DNA of 19,303 nt, from the NCBI GenBank assembly GCA_020433835.1, contig JAGRBY010000067.1:1-19303 (forward strand), in the 5' to 3' direction. The translations under genes and the position numbers were made by a program. This DNA is from Anaerolineae bacterium. GTDB taxonomy: Bacteria; Chloroflexota; Anaerolineae; 4572-78; J111. Positions 8,086 through 15,374 of this stretch are shown here, in pieces. A model generated the notes under the pieces. It was not told the origin of the DNA and made no database searches. It saw only the letters and a program-made list of their open reading frames with translations. Position 1 is the stretch's first letter, and every line of letters begins with the position of its first letter.

Positions 8086-9672
8086 CTACTTTGTCTTGGG
8101 CAACGTCAACCTTTTCAATAATCCATCAGGCTCAACGTCCACGTGATCGAGCAATTCTGTAGGAACGCTATCAATATATACAGGCCGCCGAGAACTTTCT
8201 TGCTTCATTAATTCGATCATATCATTACGATTAATCAGAAAACGATTAATAGTTTGCACATCAGGACGCTGGCCCTCAACAATTTGCAGATATTGAATTA
8301 CCGGAGCCGTGTCCCAATAACCCAATATAAGGGCATTGGCCTCGACACGGTTTAAGATGGTCTCACCCCGCATGCGGGCATTCCAATCGTTCGATTGATC
8401 AACTTGAGACCAATTCCACCCCAACGCCAATAAAACCGAGCTTACGATAATGACTCGAAATAGTCTCGGTTCCCAGACGTTGAACCTATATCCCGCTTTA
8501 ATTCTGTGCCAAAAAGTCGATTCAGACGGGGCTGAAGCCGGTGCCTGAGTAATCCAGGTGAGCAACCATTGATAGCCAATACCCAGCCATAACGCCCAGA
8601 TAAGATAAGTCGGTAGAAACATCGTCTTTTTATCACCGGCCCCATAGCTGATGTAAAAAGATGTATGCGCCAAAAACATCAGCAGCAGCATTCCCCCCAG
8701 CCGCCGGTTGCGGCGCAGCAGCACAGCCAACCCCAATAATCCCGGCCCAACGCCGATGGCAAAAAAGGCTTGAGATAGTTGGATACCGGCCTGTTGTATT
8801 TCGGGCCATAAGTTACTACTGGAAGAAGAAAACATAAGAGAGGCAAATGGTTGCCCCGAGATAAGCCACCACAACCCGGCCGGGGTGCTAAGATCAAATG
8901 AAAAAAATGTACCGGAGGCATCGTACCATCCGATGTAATTAAAGGCCGGCTGTGGCGCAATAGTGTAGCGCAGAGGCAAATAGAGGTAAACACTCAATCC
9001 CAACAATCCGGCCCCTAAAGCCACAGTTATAGATTTGAATGAAAAAAAACTGCGGGGAGCTACGGCCACAAGATAGAATAAACAGCCAGGGATGAGCAAA
9101 ACCGTGGCCATATGGTTGCCCAGGCTTAAACCGGTCAACAAAGCCACGGCTCCAAGCCGAACGGGGGTGGGCCGCTCGCCCCAGGCAAGAAGCAGCAGAA
9201 GCAGGCCACACATCAGAGCCGTATGGAGAGTGTACACCTCGGCGATCAGTGATAATCCCCAAAAATAGGTAGAACAGGTCAACACCCCTAAAGCGCCAAA
9301 CGCCGCCCATGGGTCTACCTTCAGCCGCCGTAAAATGCGGTCGGCCAGGGCAATTGTCAACGCCCCACAAAACGCTGACAGCAGATTCATCCGGTAGCCA
9401 ACATCGCCTACGGGTAAATGCGACCACAGCCAACCGACTATCAAATATAAAGGATATCCCGTAGCATGCACAAACCCGCCCGTCGCGGCAGCAGTTGTTA
9501 GTTCGGCACTATCAAAATTGTAAATTGTAGGGGCAACAGTTAAGAGATAGAGGATAAACGGTAGTCCAAAAGCGAAAAGGGTCCGCCGGTCTATAAACCC
9601 CAGACCATATCGATGCAGAAGCGATATGCTATGTAGTTTGGCTGACTGCTGGTTACTCGCCCAAACGGCCAT
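8086..9672 (-). CDS. DUF2723-family membrane protein, probable protein O-glycosyltransferase
   Basis: A 528-residue polytopic protein. The N-terminal region LYLLTVAPTIYNFDSAELTTAAATGG followed by HATGYPLYLIVG is the DUF2723 signature, with Asp54, Glu57 and His69 conserved; the usual HPPGYP is HATGYP here. This family is related to eukaryotic TMEM260-type O-mannosyltransferases and is a GT-C fold member. Around ten hydrophobic helices extend to residue ~430 and the C-terminal ~100 residues are soluble (LGYWDTAPVIQYLQ). The ATG at 9672 has a GAAGGG about 11 nt upstream. It is the first gene of a two-gene minus-strand unit with the surface protein downstream, a layout that suggests enzyme plus acceptor. 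The sugar donor cannot be deduced. Confidence 0.88.
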   Translation of the reverse strand: MAVWASNQQSAKLHSISLLHRYGLGFIDRRTLFAFGLPFILYLLTVAPTIYNFDSAELTTAAATGGFVHATGYPLYLIVGWLWSHLPVGDVGYRMNLLSAFCGALTIALADRILRRLKVDPWAAFGALGVLTCSTYFWGLSLIAEVYTLHTALMCGLLLLLLAWGERPTPVRLGAVALLTGLSLGNHMATVLLIPGCLFYLVAVAPRSFFSFKSITVALGAGLLGLSVYLYLPLRYTIAPQPAFNYIGWYDASGTFFSFDLSTPAGLWWLISGQPFASLMFSSSSSNLWPEIQQAGIQLSQAFFAIGVGPGLLGLAVLLRRNRRLGGMLLLMFLAHTSFYISYGAGDKKTMFLPTYLIWALWLGIGYQWLLTWITQAPASAPSESTFWHRIKAGYRFNVWEPRLFRVIIVSSVLLALGWNWSQVDQSNDWNARMRGETILNRVEANALILGYWDTAPVIQYLQIVEGQRPDVQTINRFLINRNDMIELMKQESSRRPVYIDSVPTELLDHVDVEPDGLLKRLTLPKTK

Positions 9673-9886
9673 TACGGTACCAACCCTTCATCTTAAGTTT
9701 ATCATAAGTTACAGCCGAAAAGCAAGAGAAAATAGCTGCACGGATGCGTTCTGGTTATGGGGTGGGATAGAAACACTGAATTTATGAGGGGAATGAGGCC
9801 ACTGAACCGTTCCAGACCGTGTTCTCATCAATCCTCTATCAAGAAAGCGCACGCGTTGAAAGGCTGAATTCAGTGAAATCATCATG

Positions 9887-9918
9887 TTCAGTGTTTCAGT
9901 GTTTCAGTGTTTCAGTGT
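9887..9918. repeat. 8-nt tandem repeat, unit TTCAGTGT x4
   Basis: Four perfect copies of TTCAGTGT are followed by a decayed fifth copy (TTCAATGA). The array runs through the stop codon of the remnant reading frame at 9912. It looks like slippage-type repeat expansion; no regulatory role can be shown. Confidence 0.8.
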
Positions 9919-10154
9919 TTCAATGAGACCGGTTGCCCCAAAATGGAAATGCACCCGGGGGTAGGGAGCAAAACTTCGTATTCGGCGTAAAACGGTGAGC
10001 CGGCGAACAGACTCAGATTCATTGCTTTGGTATCTGCCGGAACCCAGGCAACGTGAGTTCCATGGTTCGCACCGCGGCACCGTAGTTGATTCGATACTTT
10101 CACCAAGTTCCGAAACTGAAGGCGCAGTTTCACAAAATCTCCCTTTCTGAACAA
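9912..10154 (-). pseudogene. Possible ADP-ribosyltransferase C-terminal remnant
   Basis: An 80-codon frame opens with TTG; a GTG seven codons later (10133) is preceded by AAGGGAG and would give 73 residues. The stretch GTHVAWVPADTKAMNLSLF followed by AEYEVLLPTPG resembles the end of ADP-ribosyltransferase domains, where an ExE motif (here EYE) precedes a VLLP strand. No N-terminal ART part with the NAD-binding Arg or the STS motif is visible upstream, so if the resemblance is real this is a leftover fragment. It could also be chance or a short unknown gene. Confidence 0.35.
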
Positions 10155-10181
10155 GATAAGAGAGAGCGCCCTTACTCGATT

Positions 10182-10209
10182 TTGTGTTCTTTGCCTTGTA
10201 TGCTATATT
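10182..10209 (+). promoter_or_regulatory. Possible sigma70-type promoter for the sugar cassette
   Basis: TTGTGT (10182-10187) and TATATT (10204-10209) are separated by 16 nt and would start transcription about 195 nt before the aminotransferase ATG. This is pattern matching only; no other evidence supports it. Confidence 0.25.
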
Positions 10210-10411
10210 CGTGTACGGGATTTTTCCTTATATGGTTTGTCGAAACGATTATACAAGACAGCAACGCCTTAACCAAAAACACCTCTTATCTTAACCATTT
10301 AGCCCTACCTCAAACATATTTTTGAGTTGGCGTGGCAGCCAAAAATCCCTTTACGGTACGGTTTAACCCAGACCCTTAAATTTTATCAGCACTATCACCG
10401 GCACTATTGGC

Positions 10412-11536
10412 ATGCATAATTTCACTATCCCCGTAGCAGACCCACGGGCCGGTTATCTCGCCCATCAAGCTGAAATTGACGCCACGATTGCCTCAGTTTT
10501 AGCCCGTGGTCGCTATATTTTGGGGCCGGAAACCGAAGCGTTTGAAGCCGAGTTTGCCGCTTACATAGGTCTTCGACACGGCATCGGCGTGGGCAGCGGT
10601 ACCGCAGCGCTTCATTTGGCACTGCGGGCCTGCGGTGTGAGCCACGGTGATGAAGTCATTACAACAGCCCATACGGCTGTGGCCACCGTTGCCGCGATTG
10701 AATTGTGTGGCGCTAAGCCTGTTCTAATCGATATTGACCCGGACACCTACACTCTGAATGTTGACCAACTCGAAAGCGTACTCAATACGCACACCAAAGC
10801 GATTATCCCAGTTCACTTATACGGCCACCCGGCCCAAATAGCCGAGATTGTAGCCATCGCTCGGCGGCACGGGGTGTATGTTATCGAAGATTGTGCTCAG
10901 TCGCCGGGGGCGGTTTACCAGGGCTTCAAAACAGGCACCTGGGGTGACATGGCGGCTTTCAGTTTTTACCCCACCAAAAATTTAGGTGCGCTGGGTGATG
11001 GCGGTATGATTCTTACCAATGATGCCTATCTGGCCGAGCAAACTCGGCTTTTGCGGGAATATGGCTGGCGTGACCGTTACATCAGTGCCATACCGGGCCA
11101 CAACAGCCGGTTGGATGAATTACAGGCTGCCATTTTGCGCGTCAAGCTGCGTTATCTACCCCCAGAAACGGCCCAACGCATTCATTTGGCTCAGGTATAT
11201 GTGCAAAAATTAGCCGAAACAGATTTAAAGTTGCCTGTAGTTTTGCCCGGCTGCGTCCATGTCTACCACCTATTTGTGGTTCGCTCTCAACAACGGGATG
11301 CGTTGCAAGCCTATTTAAGCGACCGGCATATTAGCAGCGCCATTCATTATCCACGCCCCGTGCACTTGCAGCCGGCCTACCAGGGTCGGCTCACCCTTGG
11401 CTCAACCCTGACCGAAAGTGAACAAGCAGCTCAGGAAGTTCTAAGTTTACCCCTGTATCCCCAACTTTCAGGGGAAGCGATTAACCGGGTGGTTGAAGCG
11501 ATCTACAATTTTGAGGCCGATAGGGATTTGGTTTGA
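10412..11536 (+). CDS. DegT/DnrJ/EryC1/StrS-family PLP sugar aminotransferase
   Basis: A 374-residue enzyme of full family length. GVGSGTAALHLAL (59-71) is the cofactor-phosphate loop, EDCAQSPGA includes Asp160 that holds the pyridine nitrogen, and FSFYPTKNLGALGDGG carries Lys189, the Schiff-base lysine. RLDELQAAILRVKLRYL is the usual C-terminal-domain signature. These enzymes transfer an amino group, normally from glutamate, to a nucleotide-linked keto-sugar. The TTAHTAVATVAAIE stretch is typical of the dTDP-3-keto-6-deoxyhexose 3-aminotransferase side of the family, but the exact substrate is uncertain. The acetyltransferase two genes downstream would fit N-acylation of the product. No clear ribosome-binding site precedes the ATG. 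It overlaps the sulfotransferase by 4 nt. Confidence 0.93.
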   Translation: MHNFTIPVADPRAGYLAHQAEIDATIASVLARGRYILGPETEAFEAEFAAYIGLRHGIGVGSGTAALHLALRACGVSHGDEVITTAHTAVATVAAIELCGAKPVLIDIDPDTYTLNVDQLESVLNTHTKAIIPVHLYGHPAQIAEIVAIARRHGVYVIEDCAQSPGAVYQGFKTGTWGDMAAFSFYPTKNLGALGDGGMILTNDAYLAEQTRLLREYGWRDRYISAIPGHNSRLDELQAAILRVKLRYLPPETAQRIHLAQVYVQKLAETDLKLPVVLPGCVHVYHLFVVRSQQRDALQAYLSDRHISSAIHYPRPVHLQPAYQGRLTLGSTLTESEQAAQEVLSLPLYPQLSGEAINRVVEAIYNFEADRDLV

Positions 11537-12345
11537 ATACATACAAAAAATATTTCGCCACTATCAAGGCAAAAATTACAAAACGAATTCGGCGACCACA
11601 GCCAAAGCAATCTGTCCATTTTCTCCACATCGGCAAAACCGGAGGAACAGCGGTTGTATACGCCCTAAATCAGTACAATTATTGTGTTATATCGCCACGC
11701 CGGGCACGTTTGAATTTACCTAATCTCTATAAATTGAACCCGCCGGTAGAAGATAGTCACCTAACAATCTATGTGCATCCCCATAACGAAAGCCTACGCG
11801 ATGTTCCCCCCGGCGAGAAGGTCTTTTTCTTCCTGCGAGACCCCATCAGCCGATTTGTAAGTGGTTTTTACAGCAGGCAGAGCCAGGGGCAACCAACCTA
11901 TAACTCTCCCTGGCGTCCTGATGAAAAAATTGCATTCGAGCACTTTAGTTCAGCCAACCAATTGGCGGTAGCCCTTTCCTCGACCAATAAGAATGAAAAA
12001 GCCATGGCTGAAAAGGCGATGAGCGCTATTTACCATATAAAAAGTTCATACTGGGAATGGTTTGAGAGTGAGGAATATTTAAAATCCAGATTGGCCGACA
12101 TCTTTTTTGTGGGATTCCAAGAAAATCTGGCCCAGGACTTCGAAATTCTCAAATCGAAATTACATTTACCAGATTGCGTTTATCTGCCGACAGATGCTGT
12201 GCTAGCATTTAAAAACCGCTCCCCTCTCGATAAAACACTCGAACAGACAGCTATCGCCAACTTAAAGCTATGGTATCAAGACGACTATCGCTTTATTGAT
12301 CTGTGTAAAGAAATTTTTGATTTTAGGGTTCTGCCCATTCGATGA
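11533..12345 (+). CDS. Sulfotransferase family protein (PAPS-type, Sulfotransfer_2-like)
   Basis: A 270-residue cytosolic protein. FLHIGKTGGTAV (30-41) is the 5'-phosphosulfate-binding loop and FFFLRDPISRFVSGFYSR (98-115) is the 3'-phosphate-binding strand-helix with Arg102 and Ser110, the two diagnostic PAPS motifs. It would transfer sulfate from PAPS to a hydroxyl of a sugar, probably the glycan made by this cassette. The start is TTG at 11533, inside TTGA with the aminotransferase stop, preceded by AGGGA; this implies translational coupling. The first ~25 residues are basic and Lys-rich. The stop codon directly abuts a MITE-like repeat, which separates this gene from the acetyltransferase. 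No known specificity can be assigned. Confidence 0.86.
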   Translation: MNTYKKYFATIKAKITKRIRRPQPKQSVHFLHIGKTGGTAVVYALNQYNYCVISPRRARLNLPNLYKLNPPVEDSHLTIYVHPHNESLRDVPPGEKVFFFLRDPISRFVSGFYSRQSQGQPTYNSPWRPDEKIAFEHFSSANQLAVALSSTNKNEKAMAEKAMSAIYHIKSSYWEWFESEEYLKSRLADIFFVGFQENLAQDFEILKSKLHLPDCVYLPTDAVLAFKNRSPLDKTLEQTAIANLKLWYQDDYRFIDLCKEIFDFRVLPIR

Positions 12346-12347
12346 TA

Positions 12348-12491
12348 GCACAACATTAAATCGTGGAATGTGGTAAAGAACCCAGGTTTTTGCCTAAAGG
12401 GTAAGCATGTTACCCAATTTAGCCCTCATAAAAGCCTTTGCGGGTCTCGTGTTCAAGAAAAACCTGGGTTCTCCACGCTTGTGTGCAGAGC
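12348..12491 (+). mobile_element. MITE-like element, copy A
   Basis: A 144-bp element starts just after the sulfotransferase stop codon. A 15-bp perfect inverted repeat, AGAACCCAGGTTTTT (12377-12391) and AAAAACCTGGGTTCT (12458-12472), forms its core arms, and imperfect arms extend to both ends. TA dinucleotides flank it (12346-12347, 12492-12493). A diverged copy lies inverted at 18987-19138. The shape, size and TA flanks suggest a non-autonomous IS630/Tc1-mariner-type element; no transposase is present, so the family is an inference. Confidence 0.7.
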
Positions 12492-12551
12492 TAGCCATTC
12501 GATAATTACTTGGTGGTCAGTCTTCATTATAATTTTTTCTTGGGAAACAAA

Positions 12552-13190
12552 ATGACAAAACAAAGCTTAATCCTCTACAGTTGTGGTTCAGATTTGATTG
12601 TCGACTTCATCGAAGTATGTTTGAAAAATACTATTGAAATAGAAGCCATTATCAATAATCTGGATGTAACGCCTGATCCTGACCTGCAAGCGATACCGCT
12701 GTCAGAGTATGATTTTGCCAAAAAACAGGCCCCATTTTTAGTTCCCTTGTTTACGCCTCGCAACCGTTACCTCGCCAGCCGGGAAGCATTGGGCTATCAC
12801 TTAACGCCATTCGATCTATTGAGCGATCGAAACAATGATTTACCTCTTAAATTCACCTGTGGCGTCGGTTGTTTTATCAACAAAGGCGTAGTCATTGGCT
12901 CCCATAGCCGGTTGGGTAACTATGTTCTTATCAATCGTGGCGCTTGCCTGGGCCATCATCTGGTATTGGAAGATTACGTCTCTATCGGCCCCGGCGTTAC
13001 TACCGGCGGCGGAGTTACCGTAAAAACCGGCGCGTTAATTGGCACGGGTGCCGTCATTCTGCCGGGCATGACCATCGGCGAACATGCGGTGGTGGGTGCC
13101 GGCACGGTGGTTGCCCACAATGTCAAAGGGCATTCTGTTGTCATGGGTAATCCGGCCGAACCGATCAGGGTAAATGACAATGCTTTTTAA
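12552..13190 (+). CDS. PglD/NeuD-like left-handed beta-helix sugar acetyltransferase
   Basis: I chose the ATG at 12552 (212 residues): MTKQSLILYSCG gives the usual short N-terminal domain of this family and GGGA lies ~8 nt upstream. A TTG at 12510 would add 14 implausible residues. Residues ~1-85 form the alpha/beta sugar-nucleotide-binding part; residues ~95-205 are hexapeptide repeats (VVIGSHSRLGNYVLINRGACLGH, ALIGTGAVILPGMTIGEHAVVGAGTVV) ending GNPAEPI. His-His in LGHHLVLEDY is near the expected general base. Related enzymes acetylate a UDP- or dTDP-amino sugar using acetyl-CoA, which fits the aminotransferase upstream. The usual NAD-like glycine-rich start is weak (SCGSD). It overlaps the downstream glycosyltransferase. 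Confidence 0.87.
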   Translation: MTKQSLILYSCGSDLIVDFIEVCLKNTIEIEAIINNLDVTPDPDLQAIPLSEYDFAKKQAPFLVPLFTPRNRYLASREALGYHLTPFDLLSDRNNDLPLKFTCGVGCFINKGVVIGSHSRLGNYVLINRGACLGHHLVLEDYVSIGPGVTTGGGVTVKTGALIGTGAVILPGMTIGEHAVVGAGTVVAHNVKGHSVVMGNPAEPIRVNDNAF

Positions 13191-14016
13191 TTTCTGGAAA
13201 AAACCCAAAAAGCCCCGCATCCATCTTTATACAATTTGTTGGAACGAAGAATATATGCTCACCTATTTCTTCAACTATTATGATCAGTGGGTTGACCGCT
13301 ATATCTTTTTCGATAATGACTCTACCGACCAAACCCTGGCGATGTTAGAAAAACATCCCCAGGTAGAGATCAGGCCGTTTGCAAAGTTGCTCGATACAGA
13401 TTCGTATGTGTTAGCTGCCCAACAAATTCATGATAACTGCTGGAAAGAAAGCCGTGGTTTGGCTGACTGGGTCATTATCACGGCGGTGGATGAATTTCTT
13501 TATGTCCCCAACCTGAAGGCCTATTTGGCTGAATGCGTAAAGAAAGGGGTAACGGCTATCCCGGCGTTAGGATTTCAAATGATCTCCCCCACGCTGCCCG
13601 TATCAGACCAAAATTTGCCAAAACAGATTACGCGCGGCTGTCCCTGGATAAAGATGAATAAACTAAGTCTCTTTAACCCCAACAAAATTATTGAAACAAA
13701 TTACAGCCTCGGCAGGCACAGCGCCAACCCGGTGGGGCAGGTAATATACCCGACCCAAGATCGATTGCTGCTCCTTCACTACAAGTATCTATCATTTGAA
13801 CATACCTTCAACCGCCATGCCCAGCTACAGCAAAAGCTAGGCGCAATAGACAAAGAAAACGGTTGGGGACATAGATACGGCTGGACAAAGGAAAAATTCA
13901 AAAGCGACTGGGATCACTTTCAACAAAATTCCATAGAAAATATATTCTCGCGCCATTATAACCCGCACCTGGTCCATTCTCCCCTGGCCGAGCGGTGGTG
14001 GCGGAACCATGTTTGA
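13180..14016 (+). CDS. Glycosyltransferase family 2/92-like protein
   Basis: A protein of about 278 residues beginning FNFWKKPKKPRIHLYTICWNEE. The TICWNEEYMLTYFFNYY start, the FFDNDSTDQT nucleotide-sugar motif and the metal-binding region VDEFLYV are those of glycosyltransferases in the Glyco_tranf_2_4 / GT92-like group. LHYKYLSFEH in the C-terminal half is a conserved feature of such proteins. The ATG at 13180 is 9 nt from an AGGG; an in-frame ATG at 13174 is closer and adds two residues. It overlaps the acetyltransferase gene by 11 nt, so translation is coupled. There are no membrane segments, so it acts in the cytoplasm, presumably adding the modified sugar to a carrier or to a growing glycan. 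Donor unknown. Confidence 0.82.
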   Translation: MLFNFWKKPKKPRIHLYTICWNEEYMLTYFFNYYDQWVDRYIFFDNDSTDQTLAMLEKHPQVEIRPFAKLLDTDSYVLAAQQIHDNCWKESRGLADWVIITAVDEFLYVPNLKAYLAECVKKGVTAIPALGFQMISPTLPVSDQNLPKQITRGCPWIKMNKLSLFNPNKIIETNYSLGRHSANPVGQVIYPTQDRLLLLHYKYLSFEHTFNRHAQLQQKLGAIDKENGWGHRYGWTKEKFKSDWDHFQQNSIENIFSRHYNPHLVHSPLAERWWRNHV

Positions 14017-14046
14017 CGCCAAAGGATAAATCCCATAAATACGATC

Positions 14047-14229
14047 TCAAGGGAGTGCGACAGAAGCTGCGCAACAGCAACGACAATGAAAACTCCGTAG
14101 GACAAACTTAAGTTTGCCGTAGGTACAAACCTATTTTCAGAGGAGTCGAACAGTCCTTACCGGACAACACCGACAATGAAAATCTTTTGCTATCGGCTAA
14201 CCGCTAACTGCTATTTTCAAGGGAGCTAT
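14047..14229. repeat. Imperfect ~90-bp tandem repeat between convergent genes
   Basis: CGACAATGAAAA recurs exactly 90 nt apart (14081-14092, 14171-14182), and TCARRGGAGTSSRACAG recurs with the same period (14047, 14137). CTATTTTCA at 14131 and 14211 is complementary to the TGAAAA ends, so each unit can fold as a hairpin. A 14-nt perfect palindrome CAAACTTAAGTTTG lies at 14103-14116. The region sits between two converging genes and may act as a terminator or be a decayed mobile repeat. Confidence 0.55.
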
Positions 14230-15270
14230 CTACGGGGAAACTCTGTTGGCCCGAACAAGCTCAGGCGTTTGGCCGGTCCAGGCGTGGAACGCGCGAAAAA
14301 ACGAATTAGGCTCCTCATACCCCAGCAAAAACGATATTTCGGCACTGGTATAATCCGTGGTCGATAGGTAATGCCGCGCCAACTCTTCGCGCAACTCATC
14401 CAACACCTTCTGAAAAGATGTGCCTTCTTCCCGCAATCGGCGTTGTAAGGTGCGATTGCTCATGGCCAACTTTGAGGCAATATACGTCATAGAGTAATGA
14501 CCGCTGGCCAGCATTTCAAGCAGACACGACCGGACGCGATCCCGAAACGAAGCATCCTGGGTCAGATCTTCCATCCTTTGGTCAAAAGCCGGCTCTAATA
14601 TAGCCCACATGGCATGATTTGCCGTCAAAAACGGCTTCTCGGCATCGACTGCGGCAAATGTCAGCCGGTTGACCGCATCACGCCGGATACGTGTTCCCAA
14701 AAATGCCTCATAGGCCTCCACTTGCGGTAGATCAATACTAACGTCAACCGTCTCCGGCTTAACCTGCTCACGGGTAGCCACGCGAGCCATCTGAACCCAA
14801 AACACCAGTTCAAACGCCACAAAGAGCGGCGGCAGAGACCCGTTTTGGGGTAACCCGGTAAACGTTAAAATTGTCTGCCGCTCGTTCTGCTCGACATCCA
14901 TGCGCACGGGGGCGACAATGGGTTTGTAATGCGCAATCCGCTTAAGCGCTATATTCAAATTACCGCTGCTCAAAAAAGCAATCATAGGCGGAGCGATAGC
15001 ATTAGCACTGATAATTTGAGCCAACTGCAAAGCCAACGCCGGCTTCTGGGGAGAGGCATGGGCCAGCCCCTCCCAGAAGCGATAATACTCATCCGCCGTA
15101 ACCGCCGGTGTTTTGCGCAGCAGCAGATCTAAAGGCAGTTGCCCATAGCGCAGCACATCCTGCGCCGATATCCCCACACTTTTCAATAATACCGGCCAAC
15201 CCTTTTCCAGATTATATTTTTGACTATGCACTTCTTTCATCGCACCCACAAAGGATCGTGAATTAAACAC
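14230..15270 (-). CDS. AraC-family transcriptional regulator (PF12625-type N-terminus)
   Basis: 346 residues from GTG at 15270. An ATG at 15240 would give 336 residues and is an equally good start, because the first ten codons lie in a leader sequence shared with the neighbouring gene. Residues ~30-215 match the arabinose-binding-like domain of OruR/ArgR-like AraC regulators (LLKSVGISAQDVLRYGQLPLD, ADEYYRFWEGL). Residues ~245-345 are the double helix-turn-helix: SMTYIASKLAMSNRTLQRRLREEGTSF and TSAEISFLLGYEEPNSFFRAFHAWTGQTP. It is a DNA-binding regulator whose ligand is unknown. It lies downstream of, and on the same strand as, the aldo/keto reductase and probably controls that gene. No odd features or missing helices. 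Confidence 0.9.
   Translation of the reverse strand: MFNSRSFVGAMKEVHSQKYNLEKGWPVLLKSVGISAQDVLRYGQLPLDLLLRKTPAVTADEYYRFWEGLAHASPQKPALALQLAQIISANAIAPPMIAFLSSGNLNIALKRIAHYKPIVAPVRMDVEQNERQTILTFTGLPQNGSLPPLFVAFELVFWVQMARVATREQVKPETVDVSIDLPQVEAYEAFLGTRIRRDAVNRLTFAAVDAEKPFLTANHAMWAILEPAFDQRMEDLTQDASFRDRVRSCLLEMLASGHYSMTYIASKLAMSNRTLQRRLREEGTSFQKVLDELREELARHYLSTTDYTSAEISFLLGYEEPNSFFRAFHAWTGQTPELVRANRVSP
15252..15268 (-). promoter_or_regulatory. Shared leader motif, copy 1 (regulator gene)
   Basis: On the minus strand the sequence TTTAATTCACGATCCTT lies 12 nt upstream of the ATG at 15240 of the regulator gene. The same 17-mer with one change precedes the aldo/keto reductase. It could be an operator or 5'-leader element bound by the regulator. 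If the GTG at 15270 is the real start the motif is coding, which argues for the ATG. Confidence 0.45.
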
Positions 15271-15289
15271 CTTCCGCAGTTACGGTTAG

Positions 15290-15345
15290 GTAAATGGTAA
15301 ATGGTAAATCGTAAATGGTAAATCGTAAACAGTAATGGGTAATTC
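15290..15345. repeat. 7-nt tandem repeat, GTAAATG/C x8
   Basis: Eight 7-nt units begin with GTAA: five are GTAAATG or GTAAATC and the last three are decayed (GTAAACA, GTAATGG, GTAATTC). It fills the gap between the aldo/keto reductase stop and the regulator start on the minus strand. Confidence 0.8.
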
Positions 15346-15374
15346 TATCTCCAATTACCAATCTCCAATTACCC
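15337..15374 (-). terminator. Hairpin at the 3' end of the reductase gene
   Basis: GGTAATT (15338-15344) pairs with AATTACC (15353-15359) over an 8-nt loop, and GGGTAATT can alternatively pair with AATTACCC at 15367-15374. The alternative right arms come from a duplicated CTCCAATTACC. There is no T-run, so it is a weak terminator or attenuator candidate. Confidence 0.35.

Larger units (their letters stand above)
9673..10411. other. Divergent intergenic region (739 nt)
   Basis: This gap lies between the minus-strand DUF2723 gene and the plus-strand aminotransferase cassette. It holds an 8-nt tandem repeat (9887-9918), a possible gene remnant (9912-10154, -) and a possible promoter (10182-10209, +). 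The stretches 9673-9886 and 10210-10411 show no credible coding sequence, RNA gene or strong hairpin. Confidence 0.6.

Noticed and set aside
8939..9433. 164-codon minus-strand frame
   Set aside because: It overlaps the DUF2723 gene in another frame on the same strand and lacks any protein-family features.
12510..12551. TTG start extending the acetyltransferase by 14 residues
   Set aside because: The ATG at 12552 has a better upstream sequence and gives the usual family N-terminus; the extension lies next to the MITE-like element.
15290..15345. CRISPR-like array
   Set aside because: The units are 7 nt with no spacers; no cas gene is present. The same reasoning excludes the 8-nt array at 9887 and the 90-bp units at 14047.
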